Source: Kiloniellales bacterium
GTDB taxonomy: Bacteria; Pseudomonadota; Alphaproteobacteria; Kiloniellales; JAKSDN01
Assembly (NCBI GenBank): GCA_028280455.1
Contig: JANQLT010000030.1
Coordinates: 1 to 64,000, forward strand
Direction: 5' to 3'
Length of the DNA stretch: 64,000 nucleotides
Below are positions 1 through 8,899 of this stretch, piece by piece (within the stretch, counting starts at the first letter, position 1; each line of letters begins with the position of its first letter). The position numbers and the translations under genes were made by a program. Under the pieces are notes generated by a model that saw only the letters and a program-made list of their open reading frames with translations, was not told the origin of the DNA and ran no database searches.

Positions 1-899
1 AGGATCTTGCGGAACTCGTTCTGCGCCGCCGCGCCGAGCACGCCGGTCACCATGGTCAAGCCGGCGATCACCAGAAGCAGGCCGTGGGTGTAGTCGACGT
101 CGTGGGTGAAGATCAGCGTGAAGGCGCGGATCAGCGCATAGACGCCGACCTTGGTGAGCAGCCCGGCGAAGACCGCGGAGACGGCGACCGGCGGCGTGTG
201 ATAGGAGGCCGGCAGCCAGAAGAACAGCGGGAAGATGGCCGCCTTGACGCCGAAGGCGACGATGAAGACGACGGCGACGACGGTCAGCAGCGCCTTGTTC
301 TCCAGCGCCGCCACGGCGACGTGCAGGTCGGCCATGTTCAGCGTGCCGGTCATGCCGTAGAGCAGGCCGATGCCGGTCAGGAACAGCACGGTCGAGACCA
401 GGTTGAGGGCGACGTACTTGATGCCGCCGTCGATCTGCGCCCGGTCGCCGCCGAGCACCAGCAGGCCGAAGGAGGCGATCAGCATGACCTCGAACCAGAC
501 GTAGAGGTTGAAGAGGTCGCCGGTCAGGAAGGCACCGCAGACGCCGGCCAGCAGCACCTGGAAGAGCGCGTGGTAGCCGAGCGATTCGCGGCGCGCGTCG
601 ATGTCCGAGAGGGCGTAGACCGCGACCGCCAGGCCGGTGATGGCGGTGATCAGCAGCATGACCGCGCTCAGCAGGTCGGCGACCAGGGTGATTCCGAAGG
701 GCGCGGGCCAGGCGCCCATCTGGGCGGCGACCACGCCCTCCGACCAGACCCGGGCCATCAAGGCCGCCGCCGCCAGCAAGAGCAGCAGGCAGGCGACGAG
801 GCTCAAGTATCGCGCCAGCGCGCCCCGGTCGCGCAGCAGGAAGACCAAGACGGCGCTGGCCAGGGGCAGCAGGATCGGGGCGGCGAGCAGCCAGCTCAT
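1..899 (-). CDS. mnhD: Mrp/Mnh Na+/H+ antiporter subunit D (partial, runs off left edge)
   Basis: N-terminal about 300 residues of the NADH-dehydrogenase-ND4/ND2-like antiporter subunit MrpD; the 3' end lies outside the window. The visible translation, starting [19 protein letters not shown], is a series of hydrophobic helices of the proton-conducting membrane transporter family. In Mrp complexes, A and D are the two large proton-pathway subunits of an electrogenic Na+(K+)/H+ antiporter in the inner membrane. The ATG at 897-899 overlaps the mnhC stop in an ATGA, which sets the start and implies translational coupling. Subunits E, F and G are expected further left but cannot be seen. Confidence 0.93.
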   Translation of the reverse strand, partial: MSWLLAAPILLPLASAVLVFLLRDRGALARYLSLVACLLLLLAAAALMARVWSEGVVAAQMGAWPAPFGITLVADLLSAVMLLITAITGLAVAVYALSDIDARRESLGYHALFQVLLAGVCGAFLTGDLFNLYVWFEVMLIASFGLLVLGGDRAQIDGGIKYVALNLVSTVLFLTGIGLLYGMTGTLNMADLHVAVAALENKALLTVVAVVFIVAFGVKAAIFPLFFWLPASYHTPPVAVSAVFAGLLTKVGVYALIRAFTLIFTHDVDYTHGLLLVIAGLTMVTGVLGAAAQNEFRKI

Positions 900-1279
900 G
901 ACGGCTCGCTCCGCGTCTCCGACGGCACCTCGAGGGGCTCGGCCGTGCGCATGGCGTCGCTGTCGAGCGTGCCGAGCGTCTGATAGCCGCGAAATACCAG
1001 GACCAGGGCGAAGGACAGCAGCCCGAAGCCGATGACGATGGCCGTCAAGATCAGCGCCTGCGGCAGGGCGTTGGCGACCTCTGCCACCGGCCCCTCCAGG
1101 CCCGGCGGCACCAGGGGCGGCGCGGTCGAGGTCTGCCGGCCGGCGGCGAAGATGGTCATGTTCGCGGCGTTGCTCAGCAGCACCAGGCCGAAGAGGAAGC
1201 GCAGGACGTTGCGCGCCAGCATCAGATAGACGCTGGTCGCCACGAGCAGGCCGACGAGGATCGCCAGGACGGGCTCCAT
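896..1279 (-). CDS. mnhC: Mrp/Mnh Na+/H+ antiporter subunit C
   Basis: 127-residue NuoK-like subunit with three hydrophobic segments. The motif [19 protein letters not shown] and the later [14 protein letters not shown] are typical of MrpC/NuoK proteins, including the loop before the last helix. It is a small membrane subunit that packs between the large antiporter-like subunits. The frame stays open upstream, but the start MEPVLAIL at 1279 gives normal family length and lies 2 nt after the mnhB stop. The 3' end overlaps mnhD by 4 nt. The short charged C-terminal tail (about 20 residues) is not conserved in the family. Confidence 0.93.
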   Translation of the reverse strand: MEPVLAILVGLLVATSVYLMLARNVLRFLFGLVLLSNAANMTIFAAGRQTSTAPPLVPPGLEGPVAEVANALPQALILTAIVIGFGLLSFALVLVFRGYQTLGTLDSDAMRTAEPLEVPSETRSEPS

Positions 1280-1281
1280 GC

Positions 1282-1701
1282 TCAGACCGACTCCTCGAGG
1301 GTGAAGACCAGCGTCAGGACCGAGCCGACGACGACCAGATAGACCCCGATGTCGAACAGCAGGACCGTGCTGAGCGGCAGGCCCTTGCTCTCCGCGTCGC
1401 CGCCGATGAACCACCACTGCCCCGTGAAGGGCTCCGCGCCGGCGAGGGCCGCGACCAGGCCGGAGAACAGGGCGATGCCGAGGCCGGCCATGGCGATCGT
1501 CGCCGGCTCGAGGCGCAGGGCGCGGCGGGCCGTCTCGGTGCCCTGGGCGATGGCATAGAGCACGAAGCCGATGCTGGCGATCAGGCCGCCGATGAAGCCG
1601 CCGCCGGGCTCGTTGTGACCGCGCAGCAGCATGTAGATCGAGAACAGCAGCATCAGGGCGACCAGCAGGCGGGTCGCCGCGCCGAGGATCAGCGAGCTCA
1701 T
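1282..1701 (-). CDS. mnhB: Mrp/Mnh Na+/H+ antiporter subunit B
   Basis: 139-residue MrpB. The start [17 protein letters not shown], the conserved [11 protein letters not shown] segment and the closing [17 protein letters not shown] are hallmark features. Four hydrophobic helices are visible. It is a separate gene rather than fused to subunit A, i.e. the group-1 style of organisation (A,B,C,D...) rather than the fused form found in many rhizobia. The ATG at 1699-1701 overlaps the mnhA stop (ATGA), and its own stop is 2 nt before mnhC, so the four subunits form one coupled operon transcribed leftward. Confidence 0.94.
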   Translation of the reverse strand: MSSLILGAATRLLVALMLLFSIYMLLRGHNEPGGGFIGGLIASIGFVLYAIAQGTETARRALRLEPATIAMAGLGIALFSGLVAALAGAEPFTGQWWFIGGDAESKGLPLSTVLLFDIGVYLVVVGSVLTLVFTLEESV

Positions 1702-4001
1702 GGGCTGCGCCTCCTCAGCGTGCCGCGCAGCAGGGCGTAGGCGCCGAGCGCGGCGACCGCGACCACGGCGACCTCGCCGAAGGTGTCGAGGGCGCGGAAG
1801 TCGACCAGGATCACGTTGACGATGTTGCGCCCGAAGGCCTCGGGCACGCTCGTCTGCTCGAAGTAGGCGGTGACCCGGTTGTCCATCGGCGTCTCGACCA
1901 CGGCCAACACCAGCAGGGCGACGACCAGGCCGACGCTGCCGGCGAGCAGGGCATCCAGGTGCCGGCCGGCGGCGGCGCGGCGCCCCTGCTCGAGGCCGGG
2001 CAGGCGCAGCATGGCCACGGCGACCAGCACGACGACGAGCGTCTCGACCAGGAGCTGGGTGATCGCCACGTCGGGCGCGCCGAACATGACGAAGAGCATG
2101 GCGATGCCGACACCGACGACGCCGAGGGCGCAGACCGCCACCAGCCGCGAGCGGGCGCGCGCCGTGGTGACGGCGCCGGCGGCGATCAGGGCGACGACGA
2201 CCCAGTGCTTGAACAGCAGGTCGGGCCAGGTCAGCGCCGCCGGCAGCGCCGCCGTGATCAGCAGCGTCGCGCCGACCAGCAGGGCGAAGCTGGCGAAGAC
2301 GGTGAAGAGGTAGCGGCGCAGCAGGCCGCCCTGCAGCAGCCGGGTCTGCCAGGCGGCCAGCCGCTTGATGCCGTCCATCAGGCCGTCCCAGGCGCGGTCG
2401 GCGTTCGTCGGCAGGCGCGTTTCCGCGGTCGCCAGCGCGCGCCGCAGCGCGCCATGGCCGGCGTAGATCGCCAGGCCGAGAGCGAAGGTCAGGAGGCTGA
2501 GCAGCAGCGGCAGGTTGATGCCGTGCCACAGCGCCAGCTTGATGCTCTCCGGCCGGCCGAGGATCGCGGCGACCGCCGGCTGCACGAGGCTGTCGGCGAT
2601 CAAGGAGGGGGCGAGGCCGAACAGCAGTCCCAGGCTGGCCAGGACGGCGGGGCCGATCCAGAGGCGCAGAGGCGCCTCGCTCGGCGTCTTCGGCGTCGCC
2701 CGCGCGCGGCCGAAGAAGGGGCGGAAGGCGACGATGCCGGCGACGGCGACCATCAGGGCGTTGGCGAGCACGGCGGCGCCGGCCACCAGGAGCGGCTCGG
2801 AGGCGATGGCGAGGGCGCCTTCGTACTTCAGCTCCTTGCCGATGAAGCCGAGGAACGGCGGGAAGCCGGCCATCGAGAAGGCCGCGGCGGCGGCCGCCGC
2901 CGTGGTGATCGGCATGGCCCGGGCGAGGCCGCCGAGATGGTCGACATCGCGGGTACCGAGCTGCCGGTCGAGGATGCCGACCACCAGGAACAGCGATGCC
3001 TTGTAGAAGGAGTGCACGATCAGGAAGGTGATGGCCGCGGCCACGGCCACGGTCGCCTCGGCGCCGAGGAACATGGTCAAGGTGCCGAGCGCCATGACCG
3101 TGGTGTAGGCCAGCGCCATCTTCAGGTCGGTCTGCCGCAGGGCGACCACGGCGGCGAACAGCGCGGTCGCCGCGCCGAACAGCGTCAGGCTCCAGATCCA
3201 GGCATCGGTGCCGCTGAAGGCCGGGTGCAGCCGCGCCAGCAGGTAGATGCCGGCTTTCACCATGGTCGCGGAGTGCAGATAGGCGCTGACCGGCGTCGGC
3301 GCGGCCATGGCGTTGGGCAGCCAGAAGTGGAAAGGCACCTGGGCCGACTTCGTGAAGGCGCCGAGCAGCAGCAGGATGAAGATCGGCAGGTAGAGCGCGT
3401 GCTCGCGGATCAGCTCGCCCCGGGTCAGGATCTCGGTCAGCTCGAAGCTGCCGGCGATCGAGCCCAGCAGGATCAGGCCGGCGAGCAGCGCCAGGCCGCC
3501 GGCGCCGGTCAGCAGCAGGGCCTGCAGCGCCGCGCGCCGGGCTTTCGGCGAGTCGTGGTCGAAGCCGACCAGGAAGAAGGAGGCGAGCGTCGTCAGCTCC
3601 CAGAACACGAAGAGCGTGATCACGTTGTCGGCCAGGACCAGGCCGAGCATCGCCACCATGAAGAGCTGCAAGGTCAGCATGAAGCGGCCGAGCTGCGGGT
3701 TGCCGGCGAGGTAGAGGCTGGCGTAGAGGGTGACGAAAGCGCCGATGCCGCTGATCAGCAGCGCGAAGGTCAGGCTGAGACCGTCGACCAGGAAGGTCAG
3801 GCCGATGCCGAGGCTCGGCACCCAGGCGGCGGCGAAACGCAGGCTCTCGCCGGCGGCGACCGCCGGCAGCAGCGTCGCGAAGTAGAGCGTCAGCGCCGCC
3901 GGCAGCAGGGCGACGAGCCAGGCCAGGCCGTCGCCGGGCCGGCGCCGGTCCCGGCCGACGCCGGACCCGTCCCCATCCGCGGGCACTACAGAGGCAGTCA
4001 T
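1698..4001 (-). CDS. mnhA: Mrp/Mnh Na+/H+ antiporter subunit A
   Basis: About 767 residues, the usual size of full MrpA (ND5-like antiporter core plus C-terminal extra domains). The core carries ND5 hallmarks: [19 protein letters not shown], the [15 protein letters not shown] helix with its conserved Lys, and [18 protein letters not shown]. The last ~180 residues match the DUF4040/MbhD-E-like part ([34 protein letters not shown]). The open frame extends to 4067, but the ATG at 4001 (MTASVVPAD) fits the family N-terminus better; neither start has a strong ribosome site. It is first of the visible mnhABCD genes and should confer alkali and sodium tolerance. Confidence 0.94.
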   Translation of the reverse strand: MTASVVPADGDGSGVGRDRRRPGDGLAWLVALLPAALTLYFATLLPAVAAGESLRFAAAWVPSLGIGLTFLVDGLSLTFALLISGIGAFVTLYASLYLAGNPQLGRFMLTLQLFMVAMLGLVLADNVITLFVFWELTTLASFFLVGFDHDSPKARRAALQALLLTGAGGLALLAGLILLGSIAGSFELTEILTRGELIREHALYLPIFILLLLGAFTKSAQVPFHFWLPNAMAAPTPVSAYLHSATMVKAGIYLLARLHPAFSGTDAWIWSLTLFGAATALFAAVVALRQTDLKMALAYTTVMALGTLTMFLGAEATVAVAAAITFLIVHSFYKASLFLVVGILDRQLGTRDVDHLGGLARAMPITTAAAAAAAFSMAGFPPFLGFIGKELKYEGALAIASEPLLVAGAAVLANALMVAVAGIVAFRPFFGRARATPKTPSEAPLRLWIGPAVLASLGLLFGLAPSLIADSLVQPAVAAILGRPESIKLALWHGINLPLLLSLLTFALGLAIYAGHGALRRALATAETRLPTNADRAWDGLMDGIKRLAAWQTRLLQGGLLRRYLFTVFASFALLVGATLLITAALPAALTWPDLLFKHWVVVALIAAGAVTTARARSRLVAVCALGVVGVGIAMLFVMFGAPDVAITQLLVETLVVVLVAVAMLRLPGLEQGRRAAAGRHLDALLAGSVGLVVALLVLAVVETPMDNRVTAYFEQTSVPEAFGRNIVNVILVDFRALDTFGEVAVVAVAALGAYALLRGTLRRRSP

Positions 4002-4118
4002 ATCGGTCTTGCTCGCTTCGGGAGGGAATGGGCCGTGGGCAGGCTCACCGGGGCCGCCGCTCCGCATGGCCTTGCGGAACGTTGGCGGCGACCAGGGCGT
4101 CGTCGAGGCGTCGAGCGT

Positions 4119-5114
4119 CTAGAGGCTGACGCTCCTCATTTGCGGTGCCGCGGAGTCCTCCAGGCGCACCGGCGTTTCGAATCCGGGCGGCTTCACGGCG
4201 AGGACGGAGCAGTCGACCTGGTTCAGGATGGCCTCGGCCGTATTGCCGATGATCAGGCCCCGGATCCCGGTGCGGGCGACGGTTCCCATGACGATCAATT
4301 CCGCCCTGAGCTTCTTCGCCAGCTCCGGCACCAGCTCGCGCGCCGAGCCCTTCAGGAGATGCACCTCGCGGTCCGAGCCGTCGGCCGGATAGCTGACCAG
4401 CAGCTCCTGGAGACCGCGTTCGCTGCTCTTGCGCCGCTCGTCGACCAGCAGATCGACCTCCGACTTGGCGACCCGGCCGATGCCGCTGTGGCGGAGCGTC
4501 TCCTCCTCCTCCAGCTTCCAGGTGTGGACGACGTGCAGCGCGCTGCCGTCCGCCGCCGAGAGGGAGGTGGCCAGGTCCATGATCAAGATGTTCAGGTCGA
4601 TCCTCTGCTGCTCGCGCAGGTCGGGATCGACCGCCGCCAGAATGCGGGCGTACTGGCGCTCCTGGCTCCGTTTCATCACCCAGACCGGGCAAGGGCACTT
4701 GCGCATGAGGTGCATGTCGGTGCTGGCGAAGAGCAGGGACTGGCCTTCGGATTCGCCCGCGGCCCCCTTCATGACCAGGTCGTGGCCATGGCTCAGGACG
4801 CGGCGAATGATCTCGACGAAGGGAACGCCTTGGAGCACGACCTCCGAGGTCTCGATGCCCTCCGACTTGATGGGCGCGGCCAGTTGCGCGAGGCGGTCGC
4901 GATGGAATTTCACGACCTCGAACTCGACATCCCGGGCCCGGGGGCCGGGCAGGGCGCCGAACAGCTTGGCAAGCTCGCCCGGCTCGGCTTCCACGACATC
5001 GGCCAGGGTGATGCTGGCGCCGTTGGCCTTGGCGAGCCTGATGGCGCGGTTGATCAGAGCGTCGTGGACGCTCCGCTCGTCGCAGACTAGGAGGATGCTC
5101 TTGAAGCGCTTCAT
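4119..5114 (-). CDS. Tandem universal stress protein (UspE-like)
   Basis: 331 residues made of two Usp domains. The N-terminal one starts MKRFKSILLVCDERSVHDALI; the C-terminal one carries the nucleotide-binding signature G-x2-G-x9-G-(S/T), seen as MGTVARTGIRGLIIGNTAE. The first domain has a less clear ATP motif (MKGAAGESEG...). Length and two-domain plan match UspE-type stress proteins, soluble and typically induced by growth arrest or low oxygen. The ATG at 5114 was chosen over an upstream ATG at 5183 because GACGAGGT lies about 8 nt before it and the Usp fold begins immediately. It lies upstream of mnhA on the same strand with a 117-nt gap. Confidence 0.9.
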   Translation of the reverse strand: MKRFKSILLVCDERSVHDALINRAIRLAKANGASITLADVVEAEPGELAKLFGALPGPRARDVEFEVVKFHRDRLAQLAAPIKSEGIETSEVVLQGVPFVEIIRRVLSHGHDLVMKGAAGESEGQSLLFASTDMHLMRKCPCPVWVMKRSQERQYARILAAVDPDLREQQRIDLNILIMDLATSLSAADGSALHVVHTWKLEEEETLRHSGIGRVAKSEVDLLVDERRKSSERGLQELLVSYPADGSDREVHLLKGSARELVPELAKKLRAELIVMGTVARTGIRGLIIGNTAEAILNQVDCSVLAVKPPGFETPVRLEDSAAPQMRSVSL

Positions 5115-5204
5115 GGTGATACCTCGTCCGCCGGGTTCCTGTTGGCCTGTCGCAGCGGAGTGTAGCCCCCCGCATGCCTTCACTTATCGAAATGGGGACG
5201 CTTG

Positions 5205-5346
5205 TTGATAGCTCAAGTCGAAAAGCAATGCGGCTTTGATCGAATTTAGCTATCAAATAGCGGCCGATTCTTGTGTTCACCGGCTTGCTTCCCCTTGCAT
5301 TCGCCCGCATCGGGATGAATCGGGCACTATCGGGATTTTCTATCAA
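5205..5346. promoter_or_regulatory. Divergent control region with TTGAT/ATCAA half-sites
   Basis: The usp-atpB gap is clearly AT-richer than the flanking genes. It contains four TTGAT/ATCAA half-sites at 5205-5209, 5236-5240, 5252-5256 and 5342-5346. TTGATAGCT at 5205-5213 is the exact inverse of AGCTATCAA at 5248-5256. TTGAT/ATCAA are the half-sites of FNR/CRP-family regulators, but no pair has the 4-nt spacing of a standard FNR box, so the factor is unidentified. The site probably controls usp to the left and perhaps atpBE to the right. Confidence 0.4.
5309..5334. repeat. Three ATCGGG hexamers phased at 10 bp
   Basis: ATCGGG starts at 5309, 5319 and 5329, i.e. exactly one helical turn apart, with unrelated bases between. 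This is the pattern of a direct-repeat regulator site bound on one face of the DNA. It lies in the usp/atpBE divergent region, about 200 bp downstream (rightward) of the usp start. Confidence 0.5.
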
Positions 5347-5463
5347 ACTGCAGCACCTTAGCGTCTGGCGCCCGACTCGTCGCTGCCCATATCACGCTCA
5401 GGAGCCAGGGGGCGGCGCGCCTGCCGCCCGCCGGGCACGGCCCGAGGCGCGGGAGTGAGCGAG

Positions 5464-5739
5464 ATGGCGAATAGCATGACTCTGGGAGGCCTGGTCCTCT
5501 CGGCCTTTCTCTCGTCCGGGGCCGGCATCGCGGCTGCGGCCGTCGAGGAAGGCCGGCAGGCCGCGGGTCCGGCACAGCAATACCTGGGCTCGGCCTCGGA
5601 GGCGCGCTGCCTCGGCGAGCCGGAAACCTGGTTGCCGGGCGCGCTGCAGGTCGAGGAGGCCACCGGCACGGGCCCGGGAGAATTCCCCGAGCCGGGCGGC
5701 CGAGAGTCCGCCGGGGCGCATGACTGCGCCCTAGCCTAG
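5464..5739 (+). CDS. Hypothetical small protein with signal-like N-terminus
   Basis: 91-residue open frame beginning MANSMTLGGLVLSAFLSSG, which resembles a secretion signal ending in a run of alanines before VEEGRQ. GGGAG lies about 8 nt upstream of the ATG. The rest is Gly/Pro/Glu-rich with two cysteines and matches no family I know. It occupies the atpI position before atpB but does not look like AtpI (no two-helix hairpin). Opposite-strand frames are also open here, so coding status is uncertain. Confidence 0.3.
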   Translation: MANSMTLGGLVLSAFLSSGAGIAAAAVEEGRQAAGPAQQYLGSASEARCLGEPETWLPGALQVEEATGTGPGEFPEPGGRESAGAHDCALA

Positions 5740-5886
5740 CCGCGCCGGCTCGACGGCGCGCTCCGCGCCGTTCCAGAGCCGTTCCACGAAAATATCCTGC
5801 CGCCCCGTCGCGCTCGCTACCGCTGACGGGGGTGCTTCGGCCGGTGACGGCCGCTGCCGCAACCCGTCTTGCGGAAGGGAAGAGCC

Positions 5887-6654
5887 TTGGCCGACTACGA
5901 ACCGGAAACGCCCTACGCGATACGGCAGTTCGAGCCGCAGGTCCTGGTTCCCATCGACATCTTCGGCCTGAACCTCTCCCTGACGACCTCGGCGCAGGCG
6001 ATGATCACGACCACGCTGCTGGTCTCCGCCTACCTCTACTACGCCGCGCGGCAGGGCTCGATGGTGCCGAGCCGGCTGCAAGCCAGCGCGGAGCTGGTCT
6101 ACGGCTTCGTGGCGCGTACCGTGGTCAAGACGGCCGGAGAGGAAGCGCGACACGCCATACCCTTCGTCTTCACGCTCTTCGTCTTCATCCTCTTCGGCAG
6201 CCTGTTCGGCCTGACGCCGGTCAAGTTCACCTTCACCAGCCACCTGATCGTGACCTTGGCGCTGGCGCTGACCGTCTTCGCCTACGTCAACATACTGGCG
6301 GTCCACAAGCAGGGCCTCGGCTTCTTCAGGTTCTTCCTGCCGGCCGGCACGCCGCTCTACCTGGCGCCCGTGCTGGTGGTGATCGAGACCATCTCCTACC
6401 TGTTCCGGCCGATCACGCTCGGCGTGCGGATCTTCGCCAACATCCTGGCCGGGCACATCATGATCAAGCTCTTCGCGGACTTCTGCGTGATGATGATCGA
6501 GGGCCTCGGCGTTGCGGGCTTCGCCGCGGCGCTCGCGCCCATCGTCATGATGACGGTGCTCTACGGCTTCGAGACCATGATCTTCGTGGTGCAGTCCTAC
6601 ATCTTCATCCTGATCACTTCGCTCTACATCCGAGACGCGCTGCATGCCCACTAG
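5887..6654 (+). CDS. atpB: F-type ATP synthase subunit a (F0 proton channel)
   Basis: 255-residue subunit a with about six hydrophobic helices. Recognisable blocks are FTFTSHLIVTLALAL, the YLFRPITLGVRIFANILAGH helix containing the essential Arg (VRIFAN), and the last helix FVVQSYIFILITSLYI. With the c-ring it forms the proton path of F0 in the inner membrane. I place the start at TTG 5887 (MADYEPETP) because GGAAGGGAAGAG lies just upstream; an in-frame TTG at 5869 is possible. Followed 42 nt later by atpE. The usual atpF/F' genes do not follow, so this is an isolated a/c pair rather than the standard alphaproteobacterial I-B-E-F-F' operon. Confidence 0.9.
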   Translation: MADYEPETPYAIRQFEPQVLVPIDIFGLNLSLTTSAQAMITTTLLVSAYLYYAARQGSMVPSRLQASAELVYGFVARTVVKTAGEEARHAIPFVFTLFVFILFGSLFGLTPVKFTFTSHLIVTLALALTVFAYVNILAVHKQGLGFFRFFLPAGTPLYLAPVLVVIETISYLFRPITLGVRIFANILAGHIMIKLFADFCVMMIEGLGVAGFAAALAPIVMMTVLYGFETMIFVVQSYIFILITSLYIRDALHAH

Positions 6655-6696
6655 CGTGCCTCGCCAGACGATCCTCAACCCAAACGGAGACGAGAA

Positions 6697-6924
6697 ATGA
6701 CCGATGACGGCATAAGACTCCTGGCCGCCGCCGTGGCCGTGCTTCCCTTGCTCGGCGTGGCGCTGGCCCTGGGCAAGATCTTCTCCGACTGGATATCGTC
6801 GGTGGCCCGCAACCCGGGCGCCAGCGAAAGCGTGCAGCCGGTCGGTCTGCTCGGTTTCGCCCTCACCGAAGCCATCGCGCTCTTCGCGATGATCATCGCC
6901 TTCATCATCCTCTTCGTCGGATGA
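6697..6924 (+). CDS. atpE: F-type ATP synthase subunit c (proteolipid)
   Basis: 75-residue two-helix hairpin with the polar loop VARNP and the ion-carrying Glu in GFALTEAIALF of helix 2. There is no Gln in helix 1 and no Ser/Thr after the Glu, so proton rather than sodium specificity is expected. Helix 1 is unusual: the GxGxGxG motif found in most c subunits appears as GVALALG (G-x-A-x-A-x-G). ACGGAGACGAGAA lies just before the ATG. It ends before a strong terminator, so atpBE form a two-gene unit. Confidence 0.92.
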   Translation: MTDDGIRLLAAAVAVLPLLGVALALGKIFSDWISSVARNPGASESVQPVGLLGFALTEAIALFAMIIAFIILFVG

Positions 6925-6979
6925 CCCGCACCACCCCAACGAAACCCGACCTCACCGCATCGGTCCCCGCGCAATACGG

Positions 6980-7013
6980 AAAACGCCCCGGCTCGAAAGA
7001 GCCGGGGCGTTTT
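6980..7013. terminator. Symmetric Rho-independent terminator
   Basis: Perfect 15-bp inverted repeat (AAAACGCCCCGGCTC and its complement) around a GAAA loop, with an A-run on one side and a T-run on the other. It can therefore terminate transcription in both directions, serving atpE (rightward) and the convergent nuclease gene (leftward). Confidence 0.93.
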
Positions 7014-7040
7014 CGGCAGTGAGTCTCAGCTCATCGACGA

Positions 7041-8333
7041 TCAATCGTCGTCGTCGCGATCCCCGTCGTCATCATCATCGTCGTCATCGTCATCGTCCCG
7101 GTCGTCGAGCTTCTTCTTGACGGCCAGGTCGAGCCAGACGAGGCGGTGATCGGAGCTGGGCGAGGGGAAATCGCCGATCAGCCGCTCGAACAGCGGGTCG
7201 TCCTCGGTCAGCCAGAAGACGCCGGAATCCAGGATTCGCAGGCGCTTGGACGGCAGCACGTAGTCGACCCGCAGGTTGCCGGGCCCGGCATCGTTGAAGT
7301 CGCCGGTGTCGAAGGCCGGATCGCCCCGGTGGTCCGGGTTGACGCCGCCCTGGCGGACGGCGGCGTCGGCGCCGCCCTCGCTGGCCGGCGTCTTGTCGGT
7401 CCGGATCCGCCGGTTGTCGAGGAGCTGCAGGATGGCGTTGTCGGTGCTGTCGCCGTCGAAGGGATCGGCGTTCTGGTCGCCCATGATGACGAAGTGGGCA
7501 CGCCGCTTCAGGCCGCCGCGCTTGCCCTTGTCGTCGCGGATGTAGCGGCTCTTGCGCGGCTTGATGTAGTCGGCCCAGAAGCGGATCTCGTCGTGGTTGC
7601 GCCGGCCGTTGGCGTCCTCCGCGCCGTCGAAGACCGGCGGCGTCGGGTGGCTCGCCAGGACATGCACGGTCTCGCCGTAGATCTTGACCGGCACGTCCCA
7701 GTGGCTCTTGGAGGAGAGCCGGAAGACCTCCAGCTCCTCCGGCGCGTACCAGTCGGCCGGCTCCGGCGTGGCCGGGTCGTCGGGCAGCAGGGCGCCGGGC
7801 ATGTCGGCCCAGAGGAAGCTCTGGAAGGTCCGGGCCTTGCGGGTGTCGAGCGGGTATTTGGACAGCAGCACCATGGCGAACTGGCCGGGGAACAGGCCGA
7901 AGCCGAAGGCGTCGTTCGGATCGCCGACGTTGCCGTTGTTGTTCAGGTCGAAGCCGGAGGGGATGCCGGTGTTCGAGGGCGCCAGGAAGACATAGGGGTA
8001 CTCCACCGGCGCCACGCCGTTCTGCGAGACCTCGAGGTAGTTCCGGCGGAACAGCTCGATGGCGACGCCGCCCTCGTCGAAGTCGAACTCGTTGAGCAGC
8101 AGGACGTCCGGGTTCACCCGCTGGATGATCTCCGCGATCACCTTGGGCTGCGCGCTGTCCGGCGTCGAGAGCTCGGCGATCAGGTCGCCCTGGTCGCTGC
8201 GATTGAGCGAGGCGTTGAAGGTGGCGAAACGGACGCGCTCGTAGGCGCGGGCCTCCGCTTCGCCGGACTCGACCAGCGGCATGGCCAGCAGCGCGAGCGC
8301 CAGCAGCAACGTCAGGCTTCGACCGAGGCTCAT
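7041..8333 (-). CDS. Secreted endonuclease/exonuclease/phosphatase (EEP) family protein
   Basis: 430 residues. N-terminal signal peptide (MSLGRSLTLLLALALLAMP...) then an EEP (DNase I-like) hydrolase domain. Visible motifs: RFATFNASLN, LLNEFD with the metal Glu, LASHPTPP with a His, MGDQNADPFDGDS and the terminal SSDHRLVWLDL with the catalytic His. The family cleaves phosphodiester or phosphate-ester bonds with divalent metal; many secreted members are extracellular nucleases or phytase-like phosphatases. The ATG at 8333 has AGGGAGGGGAAC upstream and is preferred over 8414. The C-terminus is a run of about 20 Asp. Its position next to the type II secretion genes suggests a possible substrate, which is inference. 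Confidence 0.88.
   Translation of the reverse strand: MSLGRSLTLLLALALLAMPLVESGEAEARAYERVRFATFNASLNRSDQGDLIAELSTPDSAQPKVIAEIIQRVNPDVLLLNEFDFDEGGVAIELFRRNYLEVSQNGVAPVEYPYVFLAPSNTGIPSGFDLNNNGNVGDPNDAFGFGLFPGQFAMVLLSKYPLDTRKARTFQSFLWADMPGALLPDDPATPEPADWYAPEELEVFRLSSKSHWDVPVKIYGETVHVLASHPTPPVFDGAEDANGRRNHDEIRFWADYIKPRKSRYIRDDKGKRGGLKRRAHFVIMGDQNADPFDGDSTDNAILQLLDNRRIRTDKTPASEGGADAAVRQGGVNPDHRGDPAFDTGDFNDAGPGNLRVDYVLPSKRLRILDSGVFWLTEDDPLFERLIGDFPSPSSDHRLVWLDLAVKKKLDDRDDDDDDDDDDDGDRDDDD
7044..7105 (-). repeat. Asp-codon microsatellite (poly-Asp tail)
   Basis: Degenerate GAT/GAC trinucleotide tract (read on the minus strand) encoding the Asp-rich C-terminus of the secreted EEP protein. It mixes both codons and contains two Arg and one Gly codon. 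Slippage-prone; length may vary between strains. Confidence 0.85.
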
Positions 8334-8564
8334 GTTCCCCTCCCTGCTGAATATAGGGGCTGAATGGATGGGCGTCCCGCCCGCCCGAAACAGGCGGGAG
8401 CTCCAGGCGGCCAATTGGACCGGTGGCGACTCTAGGGACGTCCCAAGTCAGATCGGTTGCAGTCCCGTGATGGTCCTGAAGCGCAGGCCCTCGAGCGCGG
8501 CGATTGAGCTCTTTCTGCAACGGTATCTGCTCTAGACTGCGCTCGACCGGAGAGGAGCAGCGAG

Positions 8565-8873
8565 ATGATTTCGAGACCCATGACGACCGCCGCCCTGTTC
8601 GGGCTCGCCGCGACGGCCTTGGCGGCCTGCGCGCCGCCCTCCCTGGTCGCGCCGGCGGGGCCGCGGTCCTATCAGCTCGGCTACGTCGACGGCTGCAACG
8701 CCGGCTACAACGTCTCGGGCAGCCCGCTCTTCGCGCTCGACCGCCTCGAGACGGCCGCGCCGCCCAGCCTCGAGGAGCCCTACCGAAGCGGCTGGCAGCG
8801 CGGCTACGTCACCTGCCGGCGCAGCTTCGACCGTCAGCAGAAGGTCCTGTACACGATCTTCGGGCCGTCCTGA
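8565..8873 (+). CDS. Small putative lipoprotein
   Basis: 102 residues with a lipoprotein signal: MISRPMTTAALFGLAATAL followed by the lipobox LAAC at residue ~22. The mature part contains YQLGYVDGCNAGYN and YRSGWQRGYVTCRR, two short similar G-Y/C segments that could form a repeat with two Cys. GGAGAGGAGCAGCGAG precedes the ATG. I recognise no family. It lies between the EEP hydrolase (divergent) and gspK (convergent), so it is probably a single-gene unit. Confidence 0.75.
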   Translation: MISRPMTTAALFGLAATALAACAPPSLVAPAGPRSYQLGYVDGCNAGYNVSGSPLFALDRLETAAPPSLEEPYRSGWQRGYVTCRRSFDRQQKVLYTIFGPS

Positions 8874-8899
8874 CGGCCCGGCGCGGGGCTCAGCGGGGC

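Noticed and set aside
1959-5090. A 1043-codon open frame on the + strand, opposite mnhA and usp
   Set aside because: Composition is Gln/Arg/Asp-rich low complexity, typical of the complement of GC-rich codons; the minus strand carries clear membrane and Usp families.
7044-7105. Trinucleotide-rich tract that might suggest a CRISPR-like or regulatory repeat
   Set aside because: It is in frame and codes for the Asp tail of the EEP protein; no spacers.
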